A stretch of DNA of 64,000 bases from Isosphaeraceae bacterium (lineage in GTDB: Bacteria; Planctomycetota; Planctomycetia; Isosphaerales; Isosphaeraceae), in contig JANXSX010000212.1 of NCBI GenBank assembly GCA_025356475.1, positions 1-64,000 of the forward strand, in the 5' to 3' direction. The notes beneath the pieces are model-generated. The model ran no database searches, was not told where the DNA came from, and worked only from the letters and a program-made list of their open reading frames with translations. Positions 1-9,884 of the stretch are shown here, in pieces. The position numbers and the translations under genes were made by a program. Numbering within the stretch: the first letter of the stretch is position 1; each line of letters starts with the position of its first letter.

Positions 1-1
1 C

Positions 2-3000
2 CCCTCCTCCGTCACTGAGGGAGCGGTGATCACTGCGGTTGGTGTCGGGTCGGTCTCTGAGTTCGCCGGGAATATCACGGCCGACGCCGGTACCGTCTTC
101 GGTGCCCCGGTGGTCGATGCCGGTCAGAACGCCACGATCACCGAGGGATCGACCTTTTCGACCCAGGGCTCATTCACCGACCTCGATTCCACAAGCTGGA
201 CCGCCCGCGTCAGTTACGGAGATCAACCGACCGGCCAACCCCCCGTTTATGTTCCATTGACGATCAACCCGATCACATTCACCTCGGCAGGTGACAACTA
301 CTCACCGACCGCCACCGCCACATTCAATCTTAGTCACGTCTACACGCATATGGGCGTGTTCACCGTCACGGTCGCCGTGAGAGACGACTCCGGTATCACT
401 GGATACGATTCCCAGACGGTGACAGTGGTCGGTGCACCGCCCAAGATCGACAACAATGATATCTTTTTGACACCGACCACGATTGATCAGAATCAATCGG
501 TCAGCCTCTCGGGCAGGTTCTCCGATGCGAGCCTCGGCGATAGCCATACCGTCCAAGTGATCTGGGGAGATGGCGAGGTTACCAACGCCGCTGTCAATGA
601 GGCGGCCCAGACCTTCTCAACCAACCACACCTATCTCTATTCTGGTCATGATAACTCTCAGTCAAGCCCGTTCGCTGTCCAAGTCCGTATTACCGACACC
701 TCGAATGGTGTCGGCAATTCAACTTATGGACTATTTTATGTGACAGTCAACAACGTCTTGCCTTCCAATTTAGTGATCTCACCCCAGTCGCAATCAATCA
801 CTGAAAACACCATATTCACCTTACTCGGTTCATTCGATGATCCGGGCTCGCTCGACACCCATCAAGTTCTCGTCAATTGGGGAGACGGCTCGAGTCCTTC
901 CTTGCTCTCGCTGGCACCAGGACAGACAACGTTCAATGCTTCCCACGGTTTTCTCAATAATCCGTCAGCCCCTACGATCGGATATGACGTCCAGGTCAGT
1001 GTTACCGATAACCATGAGTCGTTTCGACCGGTTTTTGCAACCACACTCGTCACAGTGACCGACGTTCCAGCCTCAGACCTATTACTCAACAGCGTCGGGG
1101 CTATCGGAACCGAGGGGGCAGTCTTCAACCTTGGTGGCTCGTTCACGGATCCAGGGACACTCGACCCCCATGTTGTGAGCGTCGATTGGGGTGATGGCAC
1201 AACCCAAACCGTGGTGACACTGCCGATGGGTGTGACGTCATTTTCAGGCGTGACTCATACTTATCTGGACAATCCAACTGGACAGCCACACGGCAGTTAT
1301 CACGTCATTGTCACCGTCGCTGACCCCACTCAGCCGGGGGGCCCTGCTCTGACTTCAACAACCAATGTCACGATCAATAACGCCAGCCCCACCGTGAACG
1401 CTCTGAATCTCACAAGATCTGATGGCTCGCCACTTGGGCTTACCGCATTCCCGGGCGCGGTTGGACAGATCAACGAGAATGATGAAGTTACACTGACGGG
1501 GAGTTACGCCGACCTTGGGCAAATCGACCGACATACCGTCTCGATCGCGTGGGGGGATGGCACCACTTCCCCAGCCACCGTGAATAGTCAGTCGCGGACT
1601 TTCAGCGCAACCCACCGATATCTCGATAATCAAATCACCGGTACACCCGTCGCCTTGACCACAATTCAGGCCACGGTGACCGACAACGACCTTGGAGCCG
1701 GCACCACAAGTCTCGGGCTTGTTGTGGCGAATGTCGCACCTTCGGTTCGGATTCTGTCCGGCGGATCAGACAGCGCGGGTAATATCACCCTTATCGCCTT
1801 GGCCACTGACCCCAGCCCAATCGACCTGCCCCTGCTCACCTATTCTTGGACCCTCACGAACTCTCAAAACTACACAACCACGGCAACAGGCCAGTCATTT
1901 ACCATCGCAATGACCCTCAGCCTGTCGTCCTACGTTGTCACGCTCACGGTGAGAGACAAGGACACAGGGGTCGGAACATCCACTTCGGTCGTGACAACTT
2001 TGACTCAGGAGTCGGACTTTTACGAAATCCCCAACCCAGGTCCGGGCGTATCATCGGTCATCGTCTTCGGCCTCGGAGGTAACGACACCATCGCGGCAGG
2101 GAAGCTAACACTCGATGGTTCAGGTCACTTCATTCTCGGGACCGACGGCCAACCCGTGATGACAAACGCTTTAACCATTCCTGTCATCCTTGACGGTGGA
2201 TCAGGTAAGGACACGTTGATTGGTGGCTCTGGAAACGACTCTCTCAAGCTGGCCCAAGGTGACGACACCGGCTACGGCATGGCTGGCAATGACCATTATA
2301 TACTCATACCAAACAGTGTACTAACCGTTGTTGATGGGAGCGGCGAGAACTCCCTGGACTTCAGTGAGGCAAACTTCGGAGTGACTTTTGACCTTAGTCA
2401 GTCGAGTGGCCAAGCGCAGAACGTCCAGCCGATCACGGCGTTGCACTACGTGTCCGCAAACGACCTGGGGACCGGTCACTTCAACGAACTCGACGGTAGC
2501 TCTTATGATGATACGCTGTCAGCCGCCAACAATAGCTCGATCTATGGTGGTGCCGGCGCTGACCAACTCAAGATCAGTGGGGTCAGCAACGTCTTTATCG
2601 ACGGCGGGGCCGACAGCGACACGCTCACCACGTCGGGCCTTGGGGTCAGTAATGTTACCTTCAATGGTGATGCAGGCGGCGACTCGCTGATCAACAATGC
2701 AGTCGTTACAGGACTTACGTTCAACGGCGGGGCCGATAACGACTCCTTCACGAACAACAACCTGGTCCTGGGTACGCTCAATTTTAATGGCGATATCGGC
2801 GCAGACTCGCTAGTGAACAACGGGGGGATCGCAGCCATCGCCTTCAACGGCGGGGCTGACAACGATACCTTCACGAACAACGCGCTCATTTCGGGAACCT
2901 TTGTCTTCAATGGCGATACAGGGGCCGACTCACTCATCAACACTGGAACACTCGCCACGGTGATGTTTAGTGGGGGTGCGGATAACGATAGCTTTACCAA

Positions 3001-6000
3001 TGCTCTTGGCGCAACTGTCGCGAATCTGATCACTTTCAACGGAGATGATGGATCTGACACATTCATCAATAGCGGAACACTCGCCGCAGTAGTGTTCAAC
3101 GGGGGCGCAGATAACGACGCATTTCTCAATAGTTTTAATTCGATCATCAGCTCGGTCGTGTTCAATGGCGATGCGGGATCAGACTCACTCATCAACGCCG
3201 GCACCCTTGATAATGTCACGTTTAGTGGCGGCGCCGACAACGATACATTCAGCAACCTTGTCAACGCGAGTATCTCCGGCCTTCTCACATTTAATGGCGA
3301 CACCGGGGCGGACTTGCTCCAAAATAGTGGGGCACTCGCCAATATCACTTTCAACGGTGGGGCCGATAACGATCAATTCGTCAACACCGTGGGCTCTTCA
3401 ATCTCGGGGCTTCTGACGTTCAATGGAGACGCAGGCGCGGATTCGCTCACAAATACAGGCACATTGACCAATGTCACGTTCAATGGTGGCTCAGATAACG
3501 ATACCTTCATAAATACAATTGGTGCGACCATCCTGGGAACTCTCGTCTTCAATGGCGACCAGGGGGCGAACTCGCTCATCAACAGTGGAAGCCTCTTGGA
3601 TGTGACGTTCCAAGGCGGTGCCGATAACGATAGCTTCGTCAACACCCTCGGCGCATCGATCACCGGAACACTGGTGTTTAACGGCGACCAGGGGGCGAAT
3701 TCGCTCGTCAATAGTGGAACGCTTGCGAATGTGACGTTCCTTGGTGGGGCTGATGGCGACACCCTGACGAACTCCACGGGGGGCCTCGTCACGGGACTGC
3801 TCACCTTCAACGGCGATAGCGGCGCGGACTCACTCATCAACGGTGGCGAGCTCACCAACCTGATCTTTAACGGCGGGGCCGATAACGACACCCTCGTCAA
3901 TCTTGCAAGCGGAATCGTTACCGTTACAATGACTTTCAACGGGGACTCTGGAGCGAACACGCTGATCAATCTGGGCTTGGTCGGTGCGCTGACTTTCATC
4001 GGTGGAGCCGATAGCGACCAGCTCAGAAATCAAGGAGTCGTCACGGGGCTACTGACGTTCAACGGAGACAATGGTGCAAATACGCTAATCAATACGTCTT
4101 CAAACCTAGGTGGTATCCTCTTCAATGGCGGAGCCGATGTCGACCAGTTCCTCAACCAAGGGTCGAACATCGCCTCAATCACATTTCAAGGTGACAACGG
4201 TGCCAATGTTCTGGTCAATGACGGCAGCGCGGTCAGTTCAATCGTTTTCACTGGCGGAGCCGATGCCGACTCATTCATCAACACCGGCACGAACGTCGGC
4301 ATTATCACCTTCAACGGGGACGCTGGGGCAAACTACTTCCTGAATACCGGAGTAGGCGTCAGCTCGATTGTGTTTATCGGTGGGGCGGACAACGACACCT
4401 TGCTGAACCGAGCCGCGAATGTCGGCACGATTACTTTCAACGGCGACTCAGGGGCCAATACACTCATCAACACTGGCGATGGCGTTGGATCCATCCTCTT
4501 CAACGGAGGGGCTGATGTCGATGCATTCCTCAACACAGGAAATACTATTGCGTCGATCACGTTCAATGGCGACCGGGGTGCCAATGTCCTCCGCAATGAT
4601 GGACTAGGTCTGGGGAACGTGATCGTGAACGGAGGATCCGATAGCGATTACCTCCAGAACAATGGTGGAATCCTCGGCACCCTCACGTTCAACGGCGATA
4701 CGGGAGCTAATGTTCTTGTGAACACCGGTATCGTGTTCGATGTGATCTTTAATGGTGGTGCTGATACCGACACACTCTATAACGCTAGTACAGGACAACT
4801 TTCGAATGTCGCGTTCGGTGCTGGTGCCGGTAATGACCAGTTCCTAAATAGTGGAACGCTGAACGGCACGATCCAGACTCTGCCTGGTGGCATACTCACG
4901 GGATCGATCACGTTCAGAGGAGACTCAGGGGCGGATTCGTTCATCAACACTGGCTCACTCTCGGGAGTGATCTTCAATGGTGGGTCCGACAACGATACGT
5001 TGACATCAACGGGAACTGCCTCAAATCTGGTCTTTAACGGCGACAGCGGAGTGGACAGCCTGGTGCTTGCCGGCCCAAGTACCAACGTCATCTTCAATGG
5101 CGGGGCGGATAACGACTCGTTGGTCATCCGCAGCTCAGCAGGGTCAGTCTCCGGGATCACCTTCAATGGCGATGCCGGGGCGGACACGCTTGTAAACCTC
5201 GACGCCGTTGCCGGAAACCTCACATTCAACGGCGGAGCGGATAATGACACATTCTGGAACCTAGCCGCCAACGTCATCGGCCTGACTTTCAACGGTGATT
5301 CGGGTAACGACCAGTTTGTCAACACAGGGGTGGGAGTCAGTGGTATCGTCTTCAACGGCGATGATGGGGCCGACTCGCTGATCAACTCCGGAAACAATGT
5401 CGGAACAATCGTGTTCAATGGCGACGATACCAATGGAGCTGTAGACAACAACACGTTGATCAACTCCGGTAACTACGTCGCGTCAATCCGCTTCATCGGT
5501 GGTGCCGGCAACGACTCACTGACCAACACTGGTAACTATGTCGGAACGATCGTCTTTCTCGGGAACGATGGGGCCGACGGGGTTGTCAATAGCGGTTCGG
5601 GTATAGCTTCGATCCAATTCGACGGAGGCAGCGGCTCCGACTCGCTTACCAGCTCGGGCAACACGATCGGCTCAATTGTGTTCACTGGCGGTGCCGGTTC
5701 CGACACCTTGGAGAACAGCGGCACAAGCCTCAGTTCAATCCTCTTCAATGGTGGTGATGGCTCTGACACCTTGATCGCGGCAGGCACGGGTGGATCAAAC
5801 TCGTCCTGGATCTTCAATGGTGGGAATGGTGACGACGTCTTCATTTTGCAAGGATCGGCGACTGCAATCTCGTTCGACGGGGGCGCGGGGAACGACCTGG
5901 CAATGATGAATAACTCTGCGGGGGGTCTCATCCTACTCGCAGGCGGCATTGGGAATGATACATATGCATTCATCGGTTCACCCATCGCATCGGTTACGAT

Positions 6001-9000
6001 CGCCGAGACTTTCACTGGTGCCACCGACACAAGTGTCGATACTTTAGATTTCTCTGGTTTCACAGCCGCCCCCTTGGTTCTCGACCTTGCCCTAACGACA
6101 CCCCAACCGCTCGGTGGTGGACTGACGCTGACCTTGACCGACTCGAACGGGATCGAGAATGTGATCGGCACAGCCTTGTCCGACACAATCTACGGCAACG
6201 ACCGACCGAATACGCTGATCGGGGCACCAATCGCTGACAGCCGGCTGCTCCTCCAGTCCCAAGGGACAGTATCCAGCCGGCTCCAGTGGGTCTATCTCGA
6301 CTTCAACACCTACACCGACTCGGCTGAACATCAATATACGCAAGTCGAACGCGATGCGATTCAGGCCCGGATCGAGAACGATTTCCACGGCCCGGACACT
6401 GCACACCCGTGGTTCAACGTATTCTTTACTCAGAGACTCTCAGACATTCCTGTCTCATTGGCGCAATCCGGACAGTACGCGACCGAATACTTCAATCGAA
6501 CCCCTTCGTTCAATCGGCCCGGGGGCGAGTCCAGTGAGGTTGACTTTGGGAACACAAATCTTGGGGGATACTCTTCAATCCAGATCAACGGCTTGGTCGG
6601 CGGCGGCGATCAGCCGGATGCGACATCGACTAACTTTGTCGTCCTGTCGACCAAAATCGCTGCACATGAACTCGCACATCTCATGGGTGTACGTCACTCC
6701 GATGCCTTCGGACCAATCGGGCTCGGCGTGCACACCCCTCCAGGGTCCGACAAGTCGAACCCTGGTTTTACCGGACCCAACGCTGCGTATGAGACATTTG
6801 ATCATTTGATCAGTTCCCCTGCGACCGTTGGTTCCGACCGGTTCAACGACACACGAGATCTCTACTTCGGACCTCGTGAAGCGATCAAGCTTGCGTTCGC
6901 CGACCATGGTTCCATCAGCAACGAACAACAGGCCGTCCACGGGACGATTGCCACTGCGCAGCCATTAGTCCTGAGCCAACTGATCGTCCCCAACACCACG
7001 CTTGCCGGGCGAGAATTGGGAATGTCGTTCCAGGTCGGGGCGGCGGCGATCGCGGGGAACTTGAGGCTTAACCCGGCGACCGGGCGGAATGAGCAGGATT
7101 TCTACGCGTTCACCGGTCGAAAAGGGGATCTCATCAACGTCGAGGTTGATTCCCAAGGGCTTGCTCGGCTCGCGGGACTTGACACGATCGATGCGATTCT
7201 CCGGGTCTACGATGCCTCCGGGAACCTCGTCCCCTACTACGGCGGAATCGCCGTTAACGACGATCAGTTCGAGGGCACGGATGCAGTACTTTATGACTTG
7301 ATTCTGCCCGCCGATGGAACTTATTACATCCAGGTTGATAGCTTTTCGCGGCCTGCAACCGACCCGGTCTTCGATCCGACGAGCTCCGCAAGCCCTCTCA
7401 ATCCCAACAATCTAACCAGCCTGCTGAATCCACTGAACCCTAATTTCAGCCAGAAGCTTTTAAATGACTTTCTTGCGACCAAGACCGGAACAGACACTGG
7501 TGGCTACGATTTGTTCATTTATCGTTATTCTACTGCGGTCACGAACCCCAAGCCCGATTACTTGAACGGACGCGCAGGAGACGACACACTCATCGGCGCG
7601 ACCGGACTCGACACTCTGATCGGCGGACCCGGTCACGATCTGCTCGTCAACGGCCCAAGCGGGGGGACCGGCTATGTCATTGTCGTCAATCCGAATCCGA
7701 ACCAGGTCACTACGACGACGATAACGCCATTGCGGTCGACTGTCTCCTTCAGCGACCCATCCGGTTCCTCGTACTGGGATGTGAACGTCAACTATGGTGA
7801 CGGTGCGACCACAACCCTACCCCGGCTCAACTCGTTGAGCTCGTTCAGCTTGAACCACACATTCACGTCCGCTGGGACATATTCCGTCATCGTAACCATC
7901 CAGAATGATGACGGAGTTAGCGGCGGAGCCTCGATTGCGGTCAACGTCCTTGTCGGTAACCACTCACCGGTTCTTGCGAACGTACCCACGTCCGTGACGA
8001 TCCCCGAGATCGCCGCTTATGTCTTCACCGCGACTGCGACCGACCCCGACATTCCGGCCCAGTCCCTCACTTACAGTCTGATCAACGCACCGATCGGCGC
8101 AGCGATCAACCCATCGACAGGTCTATTTTCGTGGACGCCGACCGAGGTCCAAGGTCCAGGGACCTATAGCTTCTCGGTCCGAGTGACCGACAATGGCACA
8201 CCAGCCCTCTTTGACCAAAAGTCGATCAATATCGCCGTGACCGAGGTCAATCTCGCCCCCACCATCGCCAACGTCCCCGCATCCGTGCTGATCCCCGCGC
8301 TGGTCCCTTATAGCTTTACCGCGACCGCGACCGACCCTGACATTCCGGTGAATATCCTCACCTTCAGCCTGCTCGCAGCACCCGCAGGAGCCACGATCAA
8401 CCCAACGACCGGCAAGTTCACTTGGACACCGACCCAAACGCAAGGTCCTCGCATCTACCTCTTCCGGGTCCGCGTGACCGACAACGGTACGCCAGTTCTC
8501 TACAACGAGAAATCAATCAGCATCAACGTGCTGAAGGCGAACCAGGCACCGACTCTCGCGAACGTTCCTCCCTCAGTCACCATCGCCGAGAACACCCCCT
8601 ACACCTTCACCGCGACCGCCACCGACCCCGACATTCCGGTCAATGCCCTCACCTTTAGTCTGGTCGGTGCCCCTGTTGGCGCTTCGATCAACCCATCGAC
8701 AGGTAAATTTACGTGGACACCAACACCAGCACAATCGCCGGGGACGTATCCTTTCAGTGTTCGCGTGACCGATAACGGTACACCTAACCTCTCAGATCAG
8801 AAGCCGATCACGATCGTTACGACCCAAATCCCGCCCACTCTCGGGGCGATTGCGAATCAGAGCGTGACGGTCGGCAACCTCTTGAAATTCACAGCCACGG
8901 CGACCGATCCCGACTTGCCCTTGCGGACTCTCAGCTTCAGTCTGATCGGTGGCCCCATTGGCACAGCGATCGTACCGGCGAGCGGGGCCTTCACCTGGAC

Positions 9001-9814
9001 ACCCGCCACAAATCAAGGTCCGATTGCAGGTCAGAGTCCGATTTCCTATCTCTTTAAGGTTCGTGTTACTGATAACTTCGGTGCTTATGATGAGAGATCT
9101 CTGACGGTTCAAGTCTCCAGCAACAGCGGACTCCCTCCACAACTGACTCAAAGAGGGGGCGGCCAACCGCTCTTGGTCGCAGCATCGGTATCGACAAACG
9201 ACACATCTAGCGTCTTGAACTACCCAGCCCTCGCCCCACTCGCCCTAGAGGCGATCAACCGCTGGAGGCTCGCTGGGCTCAATGTCGCCGGCTTGACACT
9301 CCTTTCGCAAGTTGATGTTCAAATCGCCGATCTCTCGGGTGACTTACTCGGACTCCAGCTTGGCCAGACCATCTGGATCGATACCAACGCCGCAGGGCGA
9401 GGCTGGTTCATCGACCCGACACCCCAAAGCGATCGCTCGTTCCAGTCGGGAACCAAACCGACGGGCATCGATCTGCTCACGGTCATCGAACACGAGTTTG
9501 GCCATGTGCTCGGCCTGGGAGATGAACACCTGCCCGTTGACGACGTGATGGGAGCCTCGCTGCAACCCGGAGTTCGGCTCTCTCCCAAGCGACTCGACAC
9601 ATCATTGTTCAACGCACTCCAGACCCCCTACCCCACAGTCTCCGTCATCTACGGACCGATCGTACCTGGAAGCACAACGCCGAAGATGACGACCCCAATT
9701 CCACCGATCCCAACTCCTCGCTCAAGCGCAGGGGTTATCTCACGCATGAAGCTCTCGATCTACGTTGATGACCTCGCCCGAGAACGCAACGGCAAGCTTG
9801 CCTTTGGGCACTAG
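2..9814 (+). CDS. Giant secreted PKD/repeat protein with two metalloprotease motifs (5' end outside window)
   Basis: The reading frame is open from base 2, so the true start lies upstream; a GTG at 26 is only the first start codon inside the window. Numbering from that GTG, the order is: five or six PKD-like domains (about 30-690) with the WGDG motif repeated; a short RTX-like block of GGSGNDSL type (about 690-760); the alternating FNGD/FNGG array (about 840-1985); a zinc-protease region with HELAHLMGVRH at 2214-2224; a PPC-type domain (about 2330-2500); a second RTX-like piece; another PKD; four putative Ig (He_PIG-like) repeats ending in TWTPT; and a second zinc motif, HEFGHVLGLGD, at 3156-3166. 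The domain style is that of an extracellular adhesin or protease of planctomycetes. Secretion is inferred, as the signal peptide would lie outside the window. Function and substrate are unknown. Confidence 0.85.
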   Translation, partial: PSSVTEGAVITAVGVGSVSEFAGNITADAGTVFGAPVVDAGQNATITEGSTFSTQGSFTDLDSTSWTARVSYGDQPTGQPPVYVPLTINPITFTSAGDNYSPTATATFNLSHVYTHMGVFTVTVAVRDDSGITGYDSQTVTVVGAPPKIDNNDIFLTPTTIDQNQSVSLSGRFSDASLGDSHTVQVIWGDGEVTNAAVNEAAQTFSTNHTYLYSGHDNSQSSPFAVQVRITDTSNGVGNSTYGLFYVTVNNVLPSNLVISPQSQSITENTIFTLLGSFDDPGSLDTHQVLVNWGDGSSPSLLSLAPGQTTFNASHGFLNNPSAPTIGYDVQVSVTDNHESFRPVFATTLVTVTDVPASDLLLNSVGAIGTEGAVFNLGGSFTDPGTLDPHVVSVDWGDGTTQTVVTLPMGVTSFSGVTHTYLDNPTGQPHGSYHVIVTVADPTQPGGPALTSTTNVTINNASPTVNALNLTRSDGSPLGLTAFPGAVGQINENDEVTLTGSYADLGQIDRHTVSIAWGDGTTSPATVNSQSRTFSATHRYLDNQITGTPVALTTIQATVTDNDLGAGTTSLGLVVANVAPSVRILSGGSDSAGNITLIALATDPSPIDLPLLTYSWTLTNSQNYTTTATGQSFTIAMTLSLSSYVVTLTVRDKDTGVGTSTSVVTTLTQESDFYEIPNPGPGVSSVIVFGLGGNDTIAAGKLTLDGSGHFILGTDGQPVMTNALTIPVILDGGSGKDTLIGGSGNDSLKLAQGDDTGYGMAGNDHYILIPNSVLTVVDGSGENSLDFSEANFGVTFDLSQSSGQAQNVQPITALHYVSANDLGTGHFNELDGSSYDDTLSAANNSSIYGGAGADQLKISGVSNVFIDGGADSDTLTTSGLGVSNVTFNGDAGGDSLINNAVVTGLTFNGGADNDSFTNNNLVLGTLNFNGDIGADSLVNNGGIAAIAFNGGADNDTFTNNALISGTFVFNGDTGADSLINTGTLATVMFSGGADNDSFTNALGATVANLITFNGDDGSDTFINSGTLAAVVFNGGADNDAFLNSFNSIISSVVFNGDAGSDSLINAGTLDNVTFSGGADNDTFSNLVNASISGLLTFNGDTGADLLQNSGALANITFNGGADNDQFVNTVGSSISGLLTFNGDAGADSLTNTGTLTNVTFNGGSDNDTFINTIGATILGTLVFNGDQGANSLINSGSLLDVTFQGGADNDSFVNTLGASITGTLVFNGDQGANSLVNSGTLANVTFLGGADGDTLTNSTGGLVTGLLTFNGDSGADSLINGGELTNLIFNGGADNDTLVNLASGIVTVTMTFNGDSGANTLINLGLVGALTFIGGADSDQLRNQGVVTGLLTFNGDNGANTLINTSSNLGGILFNGGADVDQFLNQGSNIASITFQGDNGANVLVNDGSAVSSIVFTGGADADSFINTGTNVGIITFNGDAGANYFLNTGVGVSSIVFIGGADNDTLLNRAANVGTITFNGDSGANTLINTGDGVGSILFNGGADVDAFLNTGNTIASITFNGDRGANVLRNDGLGLGNVIVNGGSDSDYLQNNGGILGTLTFNGDTGANVLVNTGIVFDVIFNGGADTDTLYNASTGQLSNVAFGAGAGNDQFLNSGTLNGTIQTLPGGILTGSITFRGDSGADSFINTGSLSGVIFNGGSDNDTLTSTGTASNLVFNGDSGVDSLVLAGPSTNVIFNGGADNDSLVIRSSAGSVSGITFNGDAGADTLVNLDAVAGNLTFNGGADNDTFWNLAANVIGLTFNGDSGNDQFVNTGVGVSGIVFNGDDGADSLINSGNNVGTIVFNGDDTNGAVDNNTLINSGNYVASIRFIGGAGNDSLTNTGNYVGTIVFLGNDGADGVVNSGSGIASIQFDGGSGSDSLTSSGNTIGSIVFTGGAGSDTLENSGTSLSSILFNGGDGSDTLIAAGTGGSNSSWIFNGGNGDDVFILQGSATAISFDGGAGNDLAMMNNSAGGLILLAGGIGNDTYAFIGSPIASVTIAETFTGATDTSVDTLDFSGFTAAPLVLDLALTTPQPLGGGLTLTLTDSNGIENVIGTALSDTIYGNDRPNTLIGAPIADSRLLLQSQGTVSSRLQWVYLDFNTYTDSAEHQYTQVERDAIQARIENDFHGPDTAHPWFNVFFTQRLSDIPVSLAQSGQYATEYFNRTPSFNRPGGESSEVDFGNTNLGGYSSIQINGLVGGGDQPDATSTNFVVLSTKIAAHELAHLMGVRHSDAFGPIGLGVHTPPGSDKSNPGFTGPNAAYETFDHLISSPATVGSDRFNDTRDLYFGPREAIKLAFADHGSISNEQQAVHGTIATAQPLVLSQLIVPNTTLAGRELGMSFQVGAAAIAGNLRLNPATGRNEQDFYAFTGRKGDLINVEVDSQGLARLAGLDTIDAILRVYDASGNLVPYYGGIAVNDDQFEGTDAVLYDLILPADGTYYIQVDSFSRPATDPVFDPTSSASPLNPNNLTSLLNPLNPNFSQKLLNDFLATKTGTDTGGYDLFIYRYSTAVTNPKPDYLNGRAGDDTLIGATGLDTLIGGPGHDLLVNGPSGGTGYVIVVNPNPNQVTTTTITPLRSTVSFSDPSGSSYWDVNVNYGDGATTTLPRLNSLSSFSLNHTFTSAGTYSVIVTIQNDDGVSGGASIAVNVLVGNHSPVLANVPTSVTIPEIAAYVFTATATDPDIPAQSLTYSLINAPIGAAINPSTGLFSWTPTEVQGPGTYSFSVRVTDNGTPALFDQKSINIAVTEVNLAPTIANVPASVLIPALVPYSFTATATDPDIPVNILTFSLLAAPAGATINPTTGKFTWTPTQTQGPRIYLFRVRVTDNGTPVLYNEKSISINVLKANQAPTLANVPPSVTIAENTPYTFTATATDPDIPVNALTFSLVGAPVGASINPSTGKFTWTPTPAQSPGTYPFSVRVTDNGTPNLSDQKPITIVTTQIPPTLGAIANQSVTVGNLLKFTATATDPDLPLRTLSFSLIGGPIGTAIVPASGAFTWTPATNQGPIAGQSPISYLFKVRVTDNFGAYDERSLTVQVSSNSGLPPQLTQRGGGQPLLVAASVSTNDTSSVLNYPALAPLALEAINRWRLAGLNVAGLTLLSQVDVQIADLSGDLLGLQLGQTIWIDTNAAGRGWFIDPTPQSDRSFQSGTKPTGIDLLTVIEHEFGHVLGLGDEHLPVDDVMGASLQPGVRLSPKRLDTSLFNALQTPYPTVSVIYGPIVPGSTTPKMTTPIPPIPTPRSSAGVISRMKLSIYVDDLARERNGKLAFGH
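2530..5980 (+). repeat. Alternating FNGD / FNGG coding repeat array
   Basis: Inside the giant protein, about twenty copies of a unit centred on FNGDxGADSLIN alternate with about as many copies centred on FNGGADNDTF. Each half is roughly 20-25 residues, so the super-unit is about 40-45 residues (120-135 bp). The units keep short N-rich turns and hydrophobic strands, the pattern expected of a beta-solenoid built of short strands and turns (inference). The Asp/Asn-rich GADND turns resemble RTX calcium turns but do not follow the GGxGxDxxx nonapeptide period. Units have diverged at nucleotide level. Edges are approximate. Confidence 0.85.
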
Positions 9815-9884
9815 GATTGGGACAAGAAACTCGATCGTAGCCATCAAGGTGTAGAAATATCTCGACCTTGTGAGGGGCACGTCC

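Noticed and set aside
2200-2300. Classical RTX toxin with type I secretion
   Set aside because: RTX nonapeptides are few and scattered, and no type I transporter genes are in the window.
2542-5463. Long antisense ORFs (up to 270 codons) opposite the repeat array
   Set aside because: They repeat SAPPLN/SPLK-type words that are simply the reverse reading of the FNGG/FNGD units; no start signals or family features.
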